Part shown: one piece after another, positions 46,713-55,599 of the stretch | How positions within the stretch are numbered: the stretch's first letter is position 1 | Layout: the number at the start of each line of letters is the position of its first letter | Source of the DNA: Anaerobacillus sp. CMMVII | GTDB lineage: Bacteria > Bacillota > Bacilli > Bacillales > Anaerobacillaceae | Assembly (NCBI RefSeq): GCF_025377685.1 | Contig: NZ_JACEHK010000002.1 | Coordinates: forward strand, 186,001-250,000 | DNA length: 64,000 nucleotides | Reading direction: 5' to 3' | Notes under the pieces: model-generated | Database searches by the model: none | Told to the model about the DNA's origin: nothing | What the model saw: the letters and a program-made list of their open reading frames with translations, nothing else | Position numbers and translations under genes: made by a program

Positions 46713-47768
46713 ATGAAAAAGAAACTAGGTTTACTTTTTAGTACAGCTATTTTAGCACTAGGAATCGTAGGCTGTGGTGGTGGTACTACTACCCCAGAAA
46801 CACCTCAAACTGGTGGAGATACAGCAGAAGCACCAACTGAAGTAAAAACAATGCGTGCGGGGATTGGTCTTAATGATCAACATCCACAGTACAAAGGACT
46901 TCTTAAGTTTAAAGAACTAGTAGAAGAGCAAACAAATGGGTCAATCATTGTTGAAACATACCATAGTGGTCAGCTTGGTGATGACCGTACAATGACTGAA
47001 GCATTACAATTAGGTTCTCAAGAAATTACAATCCCTTCTACTGCAGTAATTGCAAACTTTTTACCGGAATTTAGCGTGTTCGATATTCCTTTCTTATTCC
47101 CTAATGAAGAAGTAGCAGACGCAGTATTAGGTGGCGAAGTTGGAGAAGAACTATTAACAAGATTAGCTGATCAAAGATTAGTTGGTTTAGGATATTGGGA
47201 AAATGGTTTCCGTGACTTAACTAACAGTAAACGAGCAGTAGCAACAATTGATGATTTCAAAGGTTTAAAGATCCGTACTATGGAAAACCAATTACACTTA
47301 GAAGCATTCCGTGCATTAGGGGCAAACCCAACTCCAATGGCATTTACTGAGTTATTCGCAGCCATGCAACAAGGTACAGTTGATGGACAAGAAAACCCAT
47401 ACGCAACAATTTACTTACAAAAGTTCTTTGAAGTTCAAGACCATGTATCAGATACTCATCATATTTACAGTCCTTGGGTATTCTTAGTAAGTAAAGCATT
47501 TTTCGATGGATTAACTCCAGAGCAACAAGAAATCGTAAGAGACGCAGCTTATGAGGCAGGAGCATACCAACGTAATATGAACCGTGAAACTGCAGCTGAA
47601 TATTTAGCAAACTTACAAGCTGAAGGTATGACTTTTACTGAAATTACACCAGAAGCTCGTCAAGAAATGGTTGACGCAGTGAAACCAGTTATTGACAGAT
47701 TTGCTGATGAAATCGGTAGAGAAGTTGTAGACGCAGTATTCCAAGCTGTTGCTGAAGCTCAACAATAA
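46713..47768 (+). CDS. dctP: TRAP transporter solute-binding lipoprotein (DctP family)
   Basis: A 351-residue binding protein. The lipobox is IVGC (Cys21), followed by a Gly/Thr/Pro linker and the DctP domain with VKTMRAGIGLNDQHPQYKGL, FKGLKIRTMENQLHLEAF (the conserved Arg that clamps a carboxylate) and the TVDGQENPYATIYLQKFFEVQ signature. It captures an organic acid for the QM permease. The gluconate gene context suggests an aldonate, which is inference. The ATG at 46713 follows AAGGGGG. Confidence 0.93.
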   Translation: MKKKLGLLFSTAILALGIVGCGGGTTTPETPQTGGDTAEAPTEVKTMRAGIGLNDQHPQYKGLLKFKELVEEQTNGSIIVETYHSGQLGDDRTMTEALQLGSQEITIPSTAVIANFLPEFSVFDIPFLFPNEEVADAVLGGEVGEELLTRLADQRLVGLGYWENGFRDLTNSKRAVATIDDFKGLKIRTMENQLHLEAFRALGANPTPMAFTELFAAMQQGTVDGQENPYATIYLQKFFEVQDHVSDTHHIYSPWVFLVSKAFFDGLTPEQQEIVRDAAYEAGAYQRNMNRETAAEYLANLQAEGMTFTEITPEARQEMVDAVKPVIDRFADEIGREVVDAVFQAVAEAQQ

Positions 47769-47783
47769 TTAACAGAAACAAAA

Positions 47784-47812
47784 AGAGAGGGTGCATGCAC
47801 CTTCTCTTCCTT
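47784..47812 (+). other. Intercistronic stem-loop after dctP
   Basis: The palindrome GGTGCATGCACC is flanked by AGAGAG/CTTCTCT arms. There is only a weak T content after it. Such hairpins between a binding-protein gene and its permease genes commonly stabilise the upstream message so that the binding protein is made in excess. Confidence 0.5.
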
Positions 47813-47963
47813 CTAAAAAAGGAAAGCACAAGTGTTTATCTATAAAGGTATTTAAATGTGTACACAGCTAGTAATGATTTGCGAAATAAACCTAGGTAAA
47901 CAGTTTTGCTTTCCTTATGACAAATAGGGGATCTGAAATTTTTCTAAAAAGGAGAGGGAATAG

Positions 47964-48488
47964 TTGAAAGTACTAAAGTGGTTTGATGATCATACTGAAG
48001 AAGTAATTCTCGTTGTTTTTTCAGCAATCATGGTTTCAGTTATCTTTTTACAAGTAATTATGCGATATGTGTTTGATGCTTCCTTATCATGGTCTGAAGA
48101 ATTAGCACGTTATTGCTTCATTTGGCTCGTTTATATCGGGATTAGTTATGGTGTGAAAAAACAGCGCCATATTAAAGTAGATGTGTTGTTATTGTTATTT
48201 AAAGAAAGAGGAAGATTAATCCTTACGATCATTTCAAATATCCTGTTTTTATTCTTCTGCCTATTTGTTATTCGTTATGGAACAGGAATAGCAACAACAA
48301 TTTTAGAGTTAGGTCAAAAATCTCCAGCGAACCAAATTCCAATGGGCTTTGTCTATCTTGCAGGACCGATTGGTATGGGACTTGCTGCAATTCGCTTAAT
48401 TCAAAACTTAATCAAGCAATTTAAAGCTTTATTTGGTTTTAGTGAATTGGAAATAAAAACAACACAAGAAAAACTTCAGGAAGAGTAG
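47964..48488 (+). CDS. dctQ: TRAP transporter small permease subunit (DctQ family)
   Basis: A 174-residue protein with four transmembrane helices and the DctQ pattern LSWSEELARYCFIWLVYIGISYGVKKQRHIKVD. The start is TTG at 47964 preceded by GGAGAGGG. It partners with DctM and is followed 11 bases later by it. Confidence 0.92.
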   Translation: MKVLKWFDDHTEEVILVVFSAIMVSVIFLQVIMRYVFDASLSWSEELARYCFIWLVYIGISYGVKKQRHIKVDVLLLLFKERGRLILTIISNILFLFFCLFVIRYGTGIATTILELGQKSPANQIPMGFVYLAGPIGMGLAAIRLIQNLIKQFKALFGFSELEIKTTQEKLQEE

Positions 48489-48499
48489 GGGGCGAGAAT

Positions 48500-49767
48500 A
48501 TGGTTGCTGCAGTATTATTTATTTCATTTGCATTATTTCTACTACTAAGTGTACCTATCGGGATAGCTCTCGGGCTATCTACACTTGTGACAATTGTTTA
48601 TTCAGGTTCACTACCTTTGGAATTCTTAGCAAAAGAATTAATTACGTCAGTAGATTCATTTCCGTTAATGGCCGTCCCTTTCTTTATCTTAGCGGGTGAA
48701 ATTATGGGAAAAGGTGGTATCTCTGAACGCCTCTTCCGTGTTGCAAACTCAATGGTAGGTAATAAAACTGGTGGATTTGCGATTGCTACCATTATTACAT
48801 GTATGTTTTTCGCTGCAATCTCGGGTTCAGGTCCTGCTACAGTAGCTGCGATTGGGGGAATTATGATCCCAGCGATGGTTCGTCAAGGGTATGACAAGCG
48901 ATTTGCTACTGCAGTTGTTTGTGCGGCAGGTTCTTTAGGTGTTATTATACCGCCAAGTATTCCAATGGTTATCTACGGAGTAGTTGGAAATGTTTCAATT
49001 GCGAATATGTTTATTGCTGGTATTTTACCAGGGTTATTAGTTGGTCTTGCGTTAATTGTTTATGCATACCTACATTCAAAAAGATGGGTTATACAGGATT
49101 AGATGAAAAAACTTCATTTAGTAATATCGCTAAGTCTGTGTGGGATGCGAAATGGGCCTTATTAATTCCAGTTATTATTTTAGGTGGAATTTATGGTGGG
49201 GTTTTTACACCAACAGAAGCTGCAGTTATTGCAGTTGTTTATGGTTTAGTTGCCGGTTTACTTTTATACCGTGAGTTGAAAATTAAAGACTTACCTAATG
49301 TGTTAGCTAGTTCAGCTCTTACTACTGCAACAATTCTTATTATTGTTGGAACAGCGACAGCGTTTGGCAGATTGTTAACGATACAGCAAATTCCAAACCA
49401 AGTAGCTCAAGCGATGCTGTCAGTATCAGATAGTCCAATTGTAATTATCTTATTAATTACATTGTTATTACTAATCGTTGGATGCTTCATGGATACATTA
49501 GCAGCGATAATAATCTTAACACCAATTTTATTACCAATAGCGATTAACATTGGCTATGATCCAGTTCACTTTGGTATTATTATGGTTTTAAACTTAGCGA
49601 TTGGTTTTATTACACCACCACTAGGAGTAAACTTATTTGTAGGATCAGGTATTTCAGGCTTATCAATAGAAGCCTTGTCAAAAGCGATTGTACCGTTCTT
49701 CTTTGTTATGTTATTTACATTATTTATTGTGATCTTCTTGCCTCAAATTTCGTTGTTCTTCTTGTAG
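48500..49767 (+). CDS. dctM: TRAP transporter large permease subunit (DctM family; one frameshift here)
   Basis: About 422 residues after correction, with some 12 transmembrane segments. It has PLMAVPFFILAGEIMGKGGISERL, AISGSGPATVAAIGGIMIPAM and GVIIPPSIPMVIYG in the first half. The second half has GGVFTPTEAAVIAVVYGL, CFMDTLAAIIILTPILLPIA and GFITPPLGVNLFVG, all DctM hallmarks. The frame breaks at 49083, where TCAAAAAGATGG lacks one A; with it the sequence reads HSKKMGYTGLDEKTSF. It is the ion-coupled translocation subunit for the DctP cargo. Confidence 0.9.
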
Positions 49768-49797
49768 AAAAAATATAAATTGAAGGATTGAGCAGAG

Positions 49798-50058
49798 ATG
49801 GAAAAGGAATGTATCAAAGAAATTACCGTGAATATTTCCGAGGATCAAACAATTACTGACTTAAGTAAATCAATTCAACCTCTTGAGTCAGAAATATATT
49901 TGAAAAAAATGGTGCGTGGAATGATTGTGGAGGTTAACTTAAAAAGTTTTCTTGGACTAATTACTCTGCAATTGAAAAACGATGATAAGCTTATTATTCG
50001 AGCAGTTGGTGAAGATTGTGACCAAGCGGTAGCAGAAATTGAAAAATACTTAACGTAA
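49798..50058 (+). CDS. HPr-fold protein lacking the phosphorylatable histidine
   Basis: An 86-residue protein whose second half aligns with HPr: EVNLKSFLGLITLQLKNDDKLIIRAVGEDCDQAVAEIEKYL against [20 protein letters not shown] of the window's HPr. Ser50 corresponds to regulatory Ser46. The first half has no HARPA motif; the region reads SEDQTITDLSKSIQPL, so PEP-dependent phosphotransfer via His15 is impossible. It is unlike Crh, which has Gln in a conserved loop. It sits 30 bases after dctM in the TRAP operon, suggesting a regulatory partner for that system or for CcpA. This role is inference. Confidence 0.75.
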   Translation: MEKECIKEITVNISEDQTITDLSKSIQPLESEIYLKKMVRGMIVEVNLKSFLGLITLQLKNDDKLIIRAVGEDCDQAVAEIEKYLT

Positions 50059-50114
50059 GCACGAAAAGCGGTGGGGGGTGAAATTCCAACCGCTTTTCTT
50101 TTACATTTTAATAA

Positions 50115-50162
50115 ATTCGCTACTAAAATTCACATAGCCCATTAAGGTAATTATGAAATTCA
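50115..50162 (+). repeat. Dispersed repeat R3, partial copy b
   Basis: TTCGCTACTAA on the left and AAGGTAATTATGAAATTCA on the right match the ends of copies at 26868 and 61227, but the central hairpin is missing. CTCATATG follows as in copy a. Confidence 0.5.
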
Positions 50163-50216
50163 CTCATATGAAAAACTATGAAGCAACAAAGGTTGCAAAA
50201 GAAAGGAAGGGGCACG

Positions 50217-51113
50217 TTGCAAATATTTCTACAGGTAGTATTGCCTGTTATTCTAGTGTTTTTAATCGGCTATCTTGTTCAAATTTGGAAACGTCTAGAT
50301 ATTAAGGCAATTTCAACAGTTGCTATTTATGTCATGACACCTTGTTTAGTGTTTAGGGTTTTTTACACGGCAGAGTTAGACATGCAATACTTTTATATGG
50401 TCATTTTTTCAATTATTTTGTTAGTAGCTATTATTGTAATAAATGTGGTTTATGCAAAATTAAGAGGCTATTCTCAATCACTTGAGAGTGGATTAATTCT
50501 TTCGACTGCCTTTATGAATTCTGGAAATTATGGAGCACCGATCATTTTATTTGCTTACGGAGAAATAGGGTTTGCTTATTCCGTTTCATTCCTTGTCTTA
50601 CAAGCAATTATCATGAATTTTTTTGGAGTGTATTACGCCGCTCGTGGTAAAGCTACCATTAAGGTTGCCCTTAAATCAGTGTTTGAAATGCCAGCTACTT
50701 ATGCAGTAATTATTGCTCTTGTGCTCAAAGGGCTCCAGGTAGAGGTGCCAGGGAATTTATTTCAGACCATTGATATTATTGCAGATGCGACAATTCCAAC
50801 TGTCATGATTATTTTAGGAATGCAACTTGCCAATATTAAGTGGACAAAATTTGAATGGGGCCATATTTCGTTTGGAATTATTGTGAGATTAATTATTTCT
50901 CCAATTATTGCCTATTTCATTATTCTTTTATTCCCTTTTGATCCATTGTTAGCAAAGGTGTTGATTGTCTCAGCAGCAATGCCATCTGCTGCAACGATCG
51001 TTATGTATGCAGTTCAATTTGATGCAAAACCTAAACTAGTCTCAGCTATTACCTTGATGACGACCATCGTAAGTATTTTTACCATTACCATATTACTGGC
51101 TATATTAGGATAG
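50217..51113 (+). CDS. AEC (auxin efflux carrier) family permease
   Basis: A 298-residue membrane protein with about 10 helices. It begins MQIFLQVVLPVILVFLIGYLVQIWKRLDI and has the AEC features TPCLVFRVFY, the AFMNSGNYGAPIILFAYGE segment and AAMPSAATIVMYAVQFDAKP near the end. AEC carriers move organic acids such as malate or lactate. The TTG at 50217 was chosen because GGAAGGGG lies 7 bases upstream; an in-frame ATG at 50178 runs across that site. It is paired with the D-hydroxyacid dehydrogenase gene 11 bases downstream. Confidence 0.85.
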   Translation: MQIFLQVVLPVILVFLIGYLVQIWKRLDIKAISTVAIYVMTPCLVFRVFYTAELDMQYFYMVIFSIILLVAIIVINVVYAKLRGYSQSLESGLILSTAFMNSGNYGAPIILFAYGEIGFAYSVSFLVLQAIIMNFFGVYYAARGKATIKVALKSVFEMPATYAVIIALVLKGLQVEVPGNLFQTIDIIADATIPTVMIILGMQLANIKWTKFEWGHISFGIIVRLIISPIIAYFIILLFPFDPLLAKVLIVSAAMPSAATIVMYAVQFDAKPKLVSAITLMTTIVSIFTITILLAILG

Positions 51114-51124
51114 GAGTGAAAAGA

Positions 51125-52120
51125 ATGTTTAAAGTTGTTGTTACTGATTATGAATATAAAAGCCTAGCTCCCGAACAAGAAGTGCTGAATAGAAATGGAT
51201 TAGAATTAACTATGGCTCAATGTCGAACAGAAGAAGAGGTAATTGAAGCTTGTAAAGACGCCCACGGATTGTTAAACCAATATGCTCCGATTACAAGGAA
51301 GGTGATCGAAAACCTTGAGCACTGTAAAGTGATTGCTCGCTATGGGGTAGGTGTCAACACGATTGACATTGATGCAGCAACCGAAAAGGGGATCGTTGTT
51401 TGTAACGTTACAGACTATTGTATTGATGAGGTTTCTGATCATGCCTTTGCACTGTTAATGAGTGCAGCTCGTAAAGTCGTAACGTTAAACAGCGCTGTAA
51501 AAAAAGGAATATGGGATTTTAACGTCGGAGTCCCTATCTTTCGTTTACGGGGAAGAGTATTAGGTTTAATTGGTTTTGGGCAAATCCCACAATCATTGGC
51601 TAAAAAAGCACAAAGCTTTGGCATAAAAGTAATAGCATTTGATCCATTTGTTTCTGAACAAGTAGCTAAACAAGCAAATGTAGAGTTAGTTACTTTAAAT
51701 GAGCTTTGTAAAGAGGCTGATTTCATTTCTGTTCATGCTCCACTTAATGAACATACTAAGGCGATGATTAGTGATGAACAATTTTCAGTAATGAAAAGGG
51801 AAACATTTATTATCAATACAGCAAGAGGTCCTGTCATTGACGAAAAAGCGTTAATTAAGGCGTTACAAGAAGGCACGATTGCTGGGGCGGCCCTAGATGT
51901 TGTAGAAGAAGAACCTATAAAACCTGATAATCCGCTTCTGAAGATGGAAAATGTGATTTTGAATCCACATATTGCATGGTACTCAGAAGAGGCTCAAGAC
52001 GAGTTAAAACGTAAGACAGCACAAAATGTGGCTGATGTATTAAGTGGTTACTTTCCAAAATATATCGTAAACCAATCATTAAAAGAACAGCTAGACCTCA
52101 AAGAACAAGCGAATAATTAA
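51125..52120 (+). CDS. D-isomer specific 2-hydroxyacid dehydrogenase (CtBP-like)
   Basis: A 331-residue NAD-dependent dehydrogenase. The dinucleotide motif is GLIGFGQIPQSLAKKA, with Arg in INTARGPVIDEKAL, Glu in EEEPI and the catalytic His in NPHIAWYSEEA. The sequence VARYGVGVNTIDIDAATEKGI-like segment (residues about 72-90) and the IAWYSEEA ending place it with the C-terminal-binding-protein-like group. It probably reduces or oxidises 2-keto/2-hydroxy acids derived from sugar acids. The ATG at 51125 follows TAGGAG by 8 bases. Confidence 0.88.
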   Translation: MFKVVVTDYEYKSLAPEQEVLNRNGLELTMAQCRTEEEVIEACKDAHGLLNQYAPITRKVIENLEHCKVIARYGVGVNTIDIDAATEKGIVVCNVTDYCIDEVSDHAFALLMSAARKVVTLNSAVKKGIWDFNVGVPIFRLRGRVLGLIGFGQIPQSLAKKAQSFGIKVIAFDPFVSEQVAKQANVELVTLNELCKEADFISVHAPLNEHTKAMISDEQFSVMKRETFIINTARGPVIDEKALIKALQEGTIAGAALDVVEEEPIKPDNPLLKMENVILNPHIAWYSEEAQDELKRKTAQNVADVLSGYFPKYIVNQSLKEQLDLKEQANN

Positions 52121-52193
52121 GCAATCTAGCCTTAGAAAAGATACCACTAGTACTTTGATACATCTAGGTATTTGAGAAAACAGCCTAATTAAA

Positions 52194-52240
52194 AAAAACG
52201 CCTAAAATTTATGGAAATCATAAGCTTTAGGCGTTTTTAT
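52194..52240. terminator. Bidirectional terminator between convergent genes
   Basis: AAAAACGCCTAAA and TTTAGGCGTTTTT flank an ATTTATGGAAATCATAAGC loop with its own short stem. Confidence 0.88.
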
Positions 52241-52241
52241 T

Positions 52242-53600
52242 CTATTCAAATTTAATAATGCCTGTTGAAGCTAAGAAGATAATGAAAATCGCAATCGGAG
52301 CGATAAATCGTAATGTAAAGATCCAAGCATGGCCTAATGCAGAGTCTCCAAAGTCTGAAGCTTCCAAGGCATCGGATTTTTTCCAACCCCATCCCATAAA
52401 TAAGGCGATGATTAAACCTCCAAGTGGTAATAGAATGTTTGATGCGATAAAGTCCATGCTGTCGAGAATATCATTATCGAAAAATCTGATATTCGACCAA
52501 ATCCCTTGCCCTAAAGACGAGGGAACTCCCATCAGGAAGATGATTGATCCAACAATAATTGAAGCTTTCTTTCTTGACCAGGTAAACTTACGAATAAAAT
52601 AAGCTACTGCTACTTCTAGTAATGAAACTGCTGATGAAAGAGCAGCTGCAGCTAATAATAAGAAAAATAATAATCCAAATAAAGTACCGAAAGCCATTTG
52701 TTCAAAAATGCTAGGCAACGTAATAAATGCAAGTCCTGCTCCTTCATCGGGGCTAATACCGAACGCGAATACTGCAGGGAAAATCATTAATCCAGCTACT
52801 AAAGCAAAGAGGGTGTCTAACCCTGCGACACTAACCGCAGCCCCTGGTAACTTTTCTTTTTTTGAAAGGTAACCACCGTACGTGATTAATGCCCCCATCC
52901 CAAGACTAAGTGAGAAGAAAGCTTGCCCAAGTGCCGCTAAATAAACCTTAGGTTCTTTTAGCGCACTCCAGTCTGGTGTAAATAAAAACGAAAATGCTTC
53001 GCTAGCTCCGCCTAATGATAAACTATATCCAGCAAGAATAATAACTAAAATTGCTAATGATGGCATTAAAATTTTGTTTGAAGCTTCGATACCCTTTTTT
53101 ACACCTAGGTAAACAATCCCTATCGTCATCGACATAAAAATAAATTGCCATAATAGTGGTTGAAAAGGACTTGAAATAAATCCAACAAAGATACCTACAT
53201 ATTCACTGCTATCTTGAACGGTGAATCCACCTGTTAGGTAACTAAAGAAGTATTTTACTGTCCAACCTGCTACGACACCATAAAAAGATAAAATGATAAA
53301 TGCTGAGGCTACTCCCATAATACCGGCCACAATCCATGGCTTCCCAGGAGCTAGTTTCTCAAAAGACCCGACAACATCACTTTGTGCTTTCTTTCCAATT
53401 GTAAATTCGGCTAAGACTACAGGAATTCCAATGGCTAAAATACAAAGTAGATAAATAACTAAAAACGCTGCGCCACCATTTTCTCCAGTAACATATGAGA
53501 AACGCCATATGTTTCCTAAACCTACTGCTGAGCCCATGGCTGCTAAAATAAATCCGATCCGTGAATTCCATTGTTCGCGATTAGAATCTAATTGATTCAT
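52242..53600 (-). CDS. Sodium:neurotransmitter symporter (NSS/SNF) family amino acid transporter
   Basis: A 452-residue LeuT-fold carrier with 11-12 helices. It begins REQWNSRIGFILAAMGSAVGLGNIWRFSYVTGENGGAAFL, where the unwound helix 1 and Na+ site motif AVGLGNIWRFPY appears with Ser for Pro. It also has LGQAFFSLSLGMGALITYGGYL (helix 6 region) and SFYGVVAGW (helix 3 Tyr). It should import an amino acid or related compound with Na+. It is a single gene with AGGAGGAAAC upstream of the ATG. Confidence 0.93.
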   Translation of the reverse strand: MNQLDSNREQWNSRIGFILAAMGSAVGLGNIWRFSYVTGENGGAAFLVIYLLCILAIGIPVVLAEFTIGKKAQSDVVGSFEKLAPGKPWIVAGIMGVASAFIILSFYGVVAGWTVKYFFSYLTGGFTVQDSSEYVGIFVGFISSPFQPLLWQFIFMSMTIGIVYLGVKKGIEASNKILMPSLAILVIILAGYSLSLGGASEAFSFLFTPDWSALKEPKVYLAALGQAFFSLSLGMGALITYGGYLSKKEKLPGAAVSVAGLDTLFALVAGLMIFPAVFAFGISPDEGAGLAFITLPSIFEQMAFGTLFGLLFFLLLAAAALSSAVSLLEVAVAYFIRKFTWSRKKASIIVGSIIFLMGVPSSLGQGIWSNIRFFDNDILDSMDFIASNILLPLGGLIIALFMGWGWKKSDALEASDFGDSALGHAWIFTLRFIAPIAIFIIFLASTGIIKFE

Positions 53601-53860
53601 GCTTGTTTCCTCCTTTAAAACGTTAAATCGTGTTAGTGATTAGTAATACTATATCATAATTTTCTGATATTTCTATCTTTTTTTTAGTTTCATAATAAAA
53701 ATTTTTGTTAGGTAGACTTAAATTCAATCATGTATATGGAAGTTAAGTCTTAAGGTATAACTTTCTAATTGACCAATAAAAACTTATGAGAAAACAGCCG
53801 TATATAAAGTATTTTTGGAAATAATAAATTAGGTAACGGAAAAACAAAATTTCTCCACAG

Positions 53861-53903
53861 TTTCTTCAAACTTTCTTCATAAATTGACACTATAGTTATA
53901 GTG
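53861..53903 (+). promoter_or_regulatory. Direct repeats and palindrome upstream of the His-rich lipoprotein gene
   Basis: TTTCTTCA occurs at 53861-53868 and 53872-53879, an 11-base period typical of OmpR-type response-regulator sites. The perfect palindrome CACTATA-GT-TATAGTG (53888-53903) follows and contains a -10-like TATAGT. The rest of 53601-53860 is AT-rich without other features. Confidence 0.45.
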
Positions 53904-53920
53904 GTAAAGGGGGAATTGAA

Positions 53921-55149
53921 ATGAAAAAAATACTATTTTAATGATTACCATATTTTCAATTGGAGTTATTGTTGGTTGTTCTGACCATGGAGCAGGTCAT
54001 GATGAAACCGACTCGAGTAAAGAAGACACGTCTAAACATGAAGTACATAATGGTACTGAGGTAGAGACTGGAAGTTTATTACATCTTAATACCAAAAATG
54101 TCACAAGATTGAATAGTAATGATGCATTTGAAGTTTCTGTCATGACTTCACAAATGATTTGGCCAGCTACACACAGTGCTAATCAACCGGGAACAATCAT
54201 TCTTGCTCCTTTTGAAAATTGGCAACTTGCATTAGCAAGCTTGAATTTGGTTCATCATCCAAATGATGGTCCAGTATTATTTACCGATAATGGCGAAATT
54301 CCAGCTCAGGTTATGGCCGAAATCCAAAGACTGCAACCAAAAGGAAATGTCGATGGTACACAAATTATGGTGATGGGTGAATTAAGCGATGGTGAGCTTG
54401 ATAAGTTGAATGGGTATCAAATTGAATCCATTACAGAAGTAGAGCCAGCGGCTTTTGCTGCTGAAATAGATCATCTATATGGAGAGCTTACGAACAATAT
54501 TCCAAGTAGTGTGATTATCGGTTCAATGGAGGAGAAAGGGAAGCTTTTTTCAATTCCTGCAGGAAGCTGGATTACTCATATGGATGAGCCAATCCTTTAT
54601 GTAACTGAAGATGAAATTCCGGAAGCGACAAGTATGGCTTTACAAAAAAGAAATGGGAAAGCTGCTATTTATGTAGTTGGCCCAGAGAGTGTTATCTCAA
54701 ATACGGTAGTTGAACAACTAGGGGCGTACGGCAAAGTTATCCGAATTGCTGGTGAAACCCCGGAGCAAGTTTCAATTGAATTTGCAAAATATCGAGATCA
54801 TGAAACAAATTTTGGGTGGAATGTGGTTAGTCCAGGTCACGGTTTAGTCATGTTATCAACAGAATTTCCAGAGTTAGCGATTACTGCGGCACCTTTTGCA
54901 CACCTAGGAAAACATGCACCAATGGTTTGGTTACCTGATGGGGAATTCTCTGAAGAAATGCATAATTATTTAGCTGACTTAAAACCAACGTTTGTAAATG
55001 AACCAACGGAAGGTCCATATAACCACGCCTATTTAATAGGTGGAGAAAACCTAGTTCCGTTTAAAGTTCAAGGATTTATCGATGAAATGCTAGAAATTGT
55101 ACCTGCTGATGGTGAAGGCCATGGTGGACATGGTAGTCATGGTCATTAA
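53921..55149 (+). CDS. Lipoprotein with cell-wall-binding-repeat-2-like domains and His-rich ends (frameshifted at N-terminus here)
   Basis: About 409 residues. The ATG at 53921 (MKKILF) needs one extra T near 53936 to join LMITIFSIGVIVGCSDHG, giving a lipobox with Cys20. The mature protein starts with a His/Asp/Glu-rich stretch and ends GEGHGGHGSHGH, so both termini could bind metal. The body has repeated strand patterns (TIILAPFENWQLALASLNLVHHPNDGPVLFTD, PAQVMAEIQRLQP, KAAIYVVGPESVISNTVVEQL) resembling CWB2 repeats. It is probably attached to the membrane and close to the wall; a role in copper or other metal stress is inference. Confidence 0.7.
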
Positions 55150-55153
55150 TTAG

Positions 55154-55192
55154 AAAAACGGCTGTTGAGGAAGTCTCAACAGACGTTTTTCT
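55154..55192 (+). terminator. Terminator after the His-rich lipoprotein gene
   Basis: AAAAACGGCTGTTGAG and CTCAACAGACGTTTTT around GAAGT, then CTATACT. Confidence 0.85.
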
Positions 55193-55352
55193 ATACTGTG
55201 TTTGCATTATGACATAGCCAAGCTTGCTTGGCTTTTCACGAGTAGTGTGTGCGCAATGACAAATTCATTTGCCCTCGTCATCATCTTCTACAGGACCTAA
55301 TTTTACATTTTTCAGGTAATTTAGGGTAACGCCCGGCGCCTTCCGCCTTCCG

Positions 55353-55473
55353 CTGTCTAGCTCCACCACCCAGCCCCTCGAGGTCAATAACCTTAAAGGA
55401 AAAAAGTGAAAGAGCGCACTTTTTCCTTTAAGGTTATTTGCTAGTCGGGGCTAACCGGGTGGTTCCGCTTTTC
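55353..55473 (+). repeat. Dispersed palindromic repeat R2, copy D
   Basis: CTGTCTAGCTCCACCACCC opens and GGGTGGTTCCGCTTTTC closes. The inner arms AGCCCCTCGAGG/AGTCGGGGCT and AACCTTAAAGGAAAAAAGTG/CACTTTTTCCTTTAAGGTT make an extended hairpin. It is preceded by a fragment of another copy (GGCGCCTTCCG, 55335-55352). Confidence 0.7.
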
Positions 55474-55597
55474 ATGTCTAGCTCCAGGCGCCATCGGCTC
55501 GAGGTCAAATAACCTGCCAGATATAAAAGTGAAGAGCGCACTTTTAATCTGACAGAACATTTGCCTATCGCCGATAAGCAGGCGCCTTCCGCTTTTC
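55474..55597 (+). repeat. Dispersed palindromic repeat R2, copy E
   Basis: TGTCTAGCTCCAGGCGCC opens and AGGCGCCTTCCGCTTTTC closes. The core GGTCAAATAACCTGCCAGAT is shared with copy A. It forms a tandem pair with copy D and abuts the 3' end of the FAD/Rieske gene. Confidence 0.7.
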
Positions 55598-55599
55598 GA

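Noticed and set aside
53884-53898. TTGACA at 53884-53889 as a -35 box with TATAGT as -10
   Set aside because: The spacing to either TATAGT is far too short for a sigma-A promoter; the palindrome is kept only as a possible operator.
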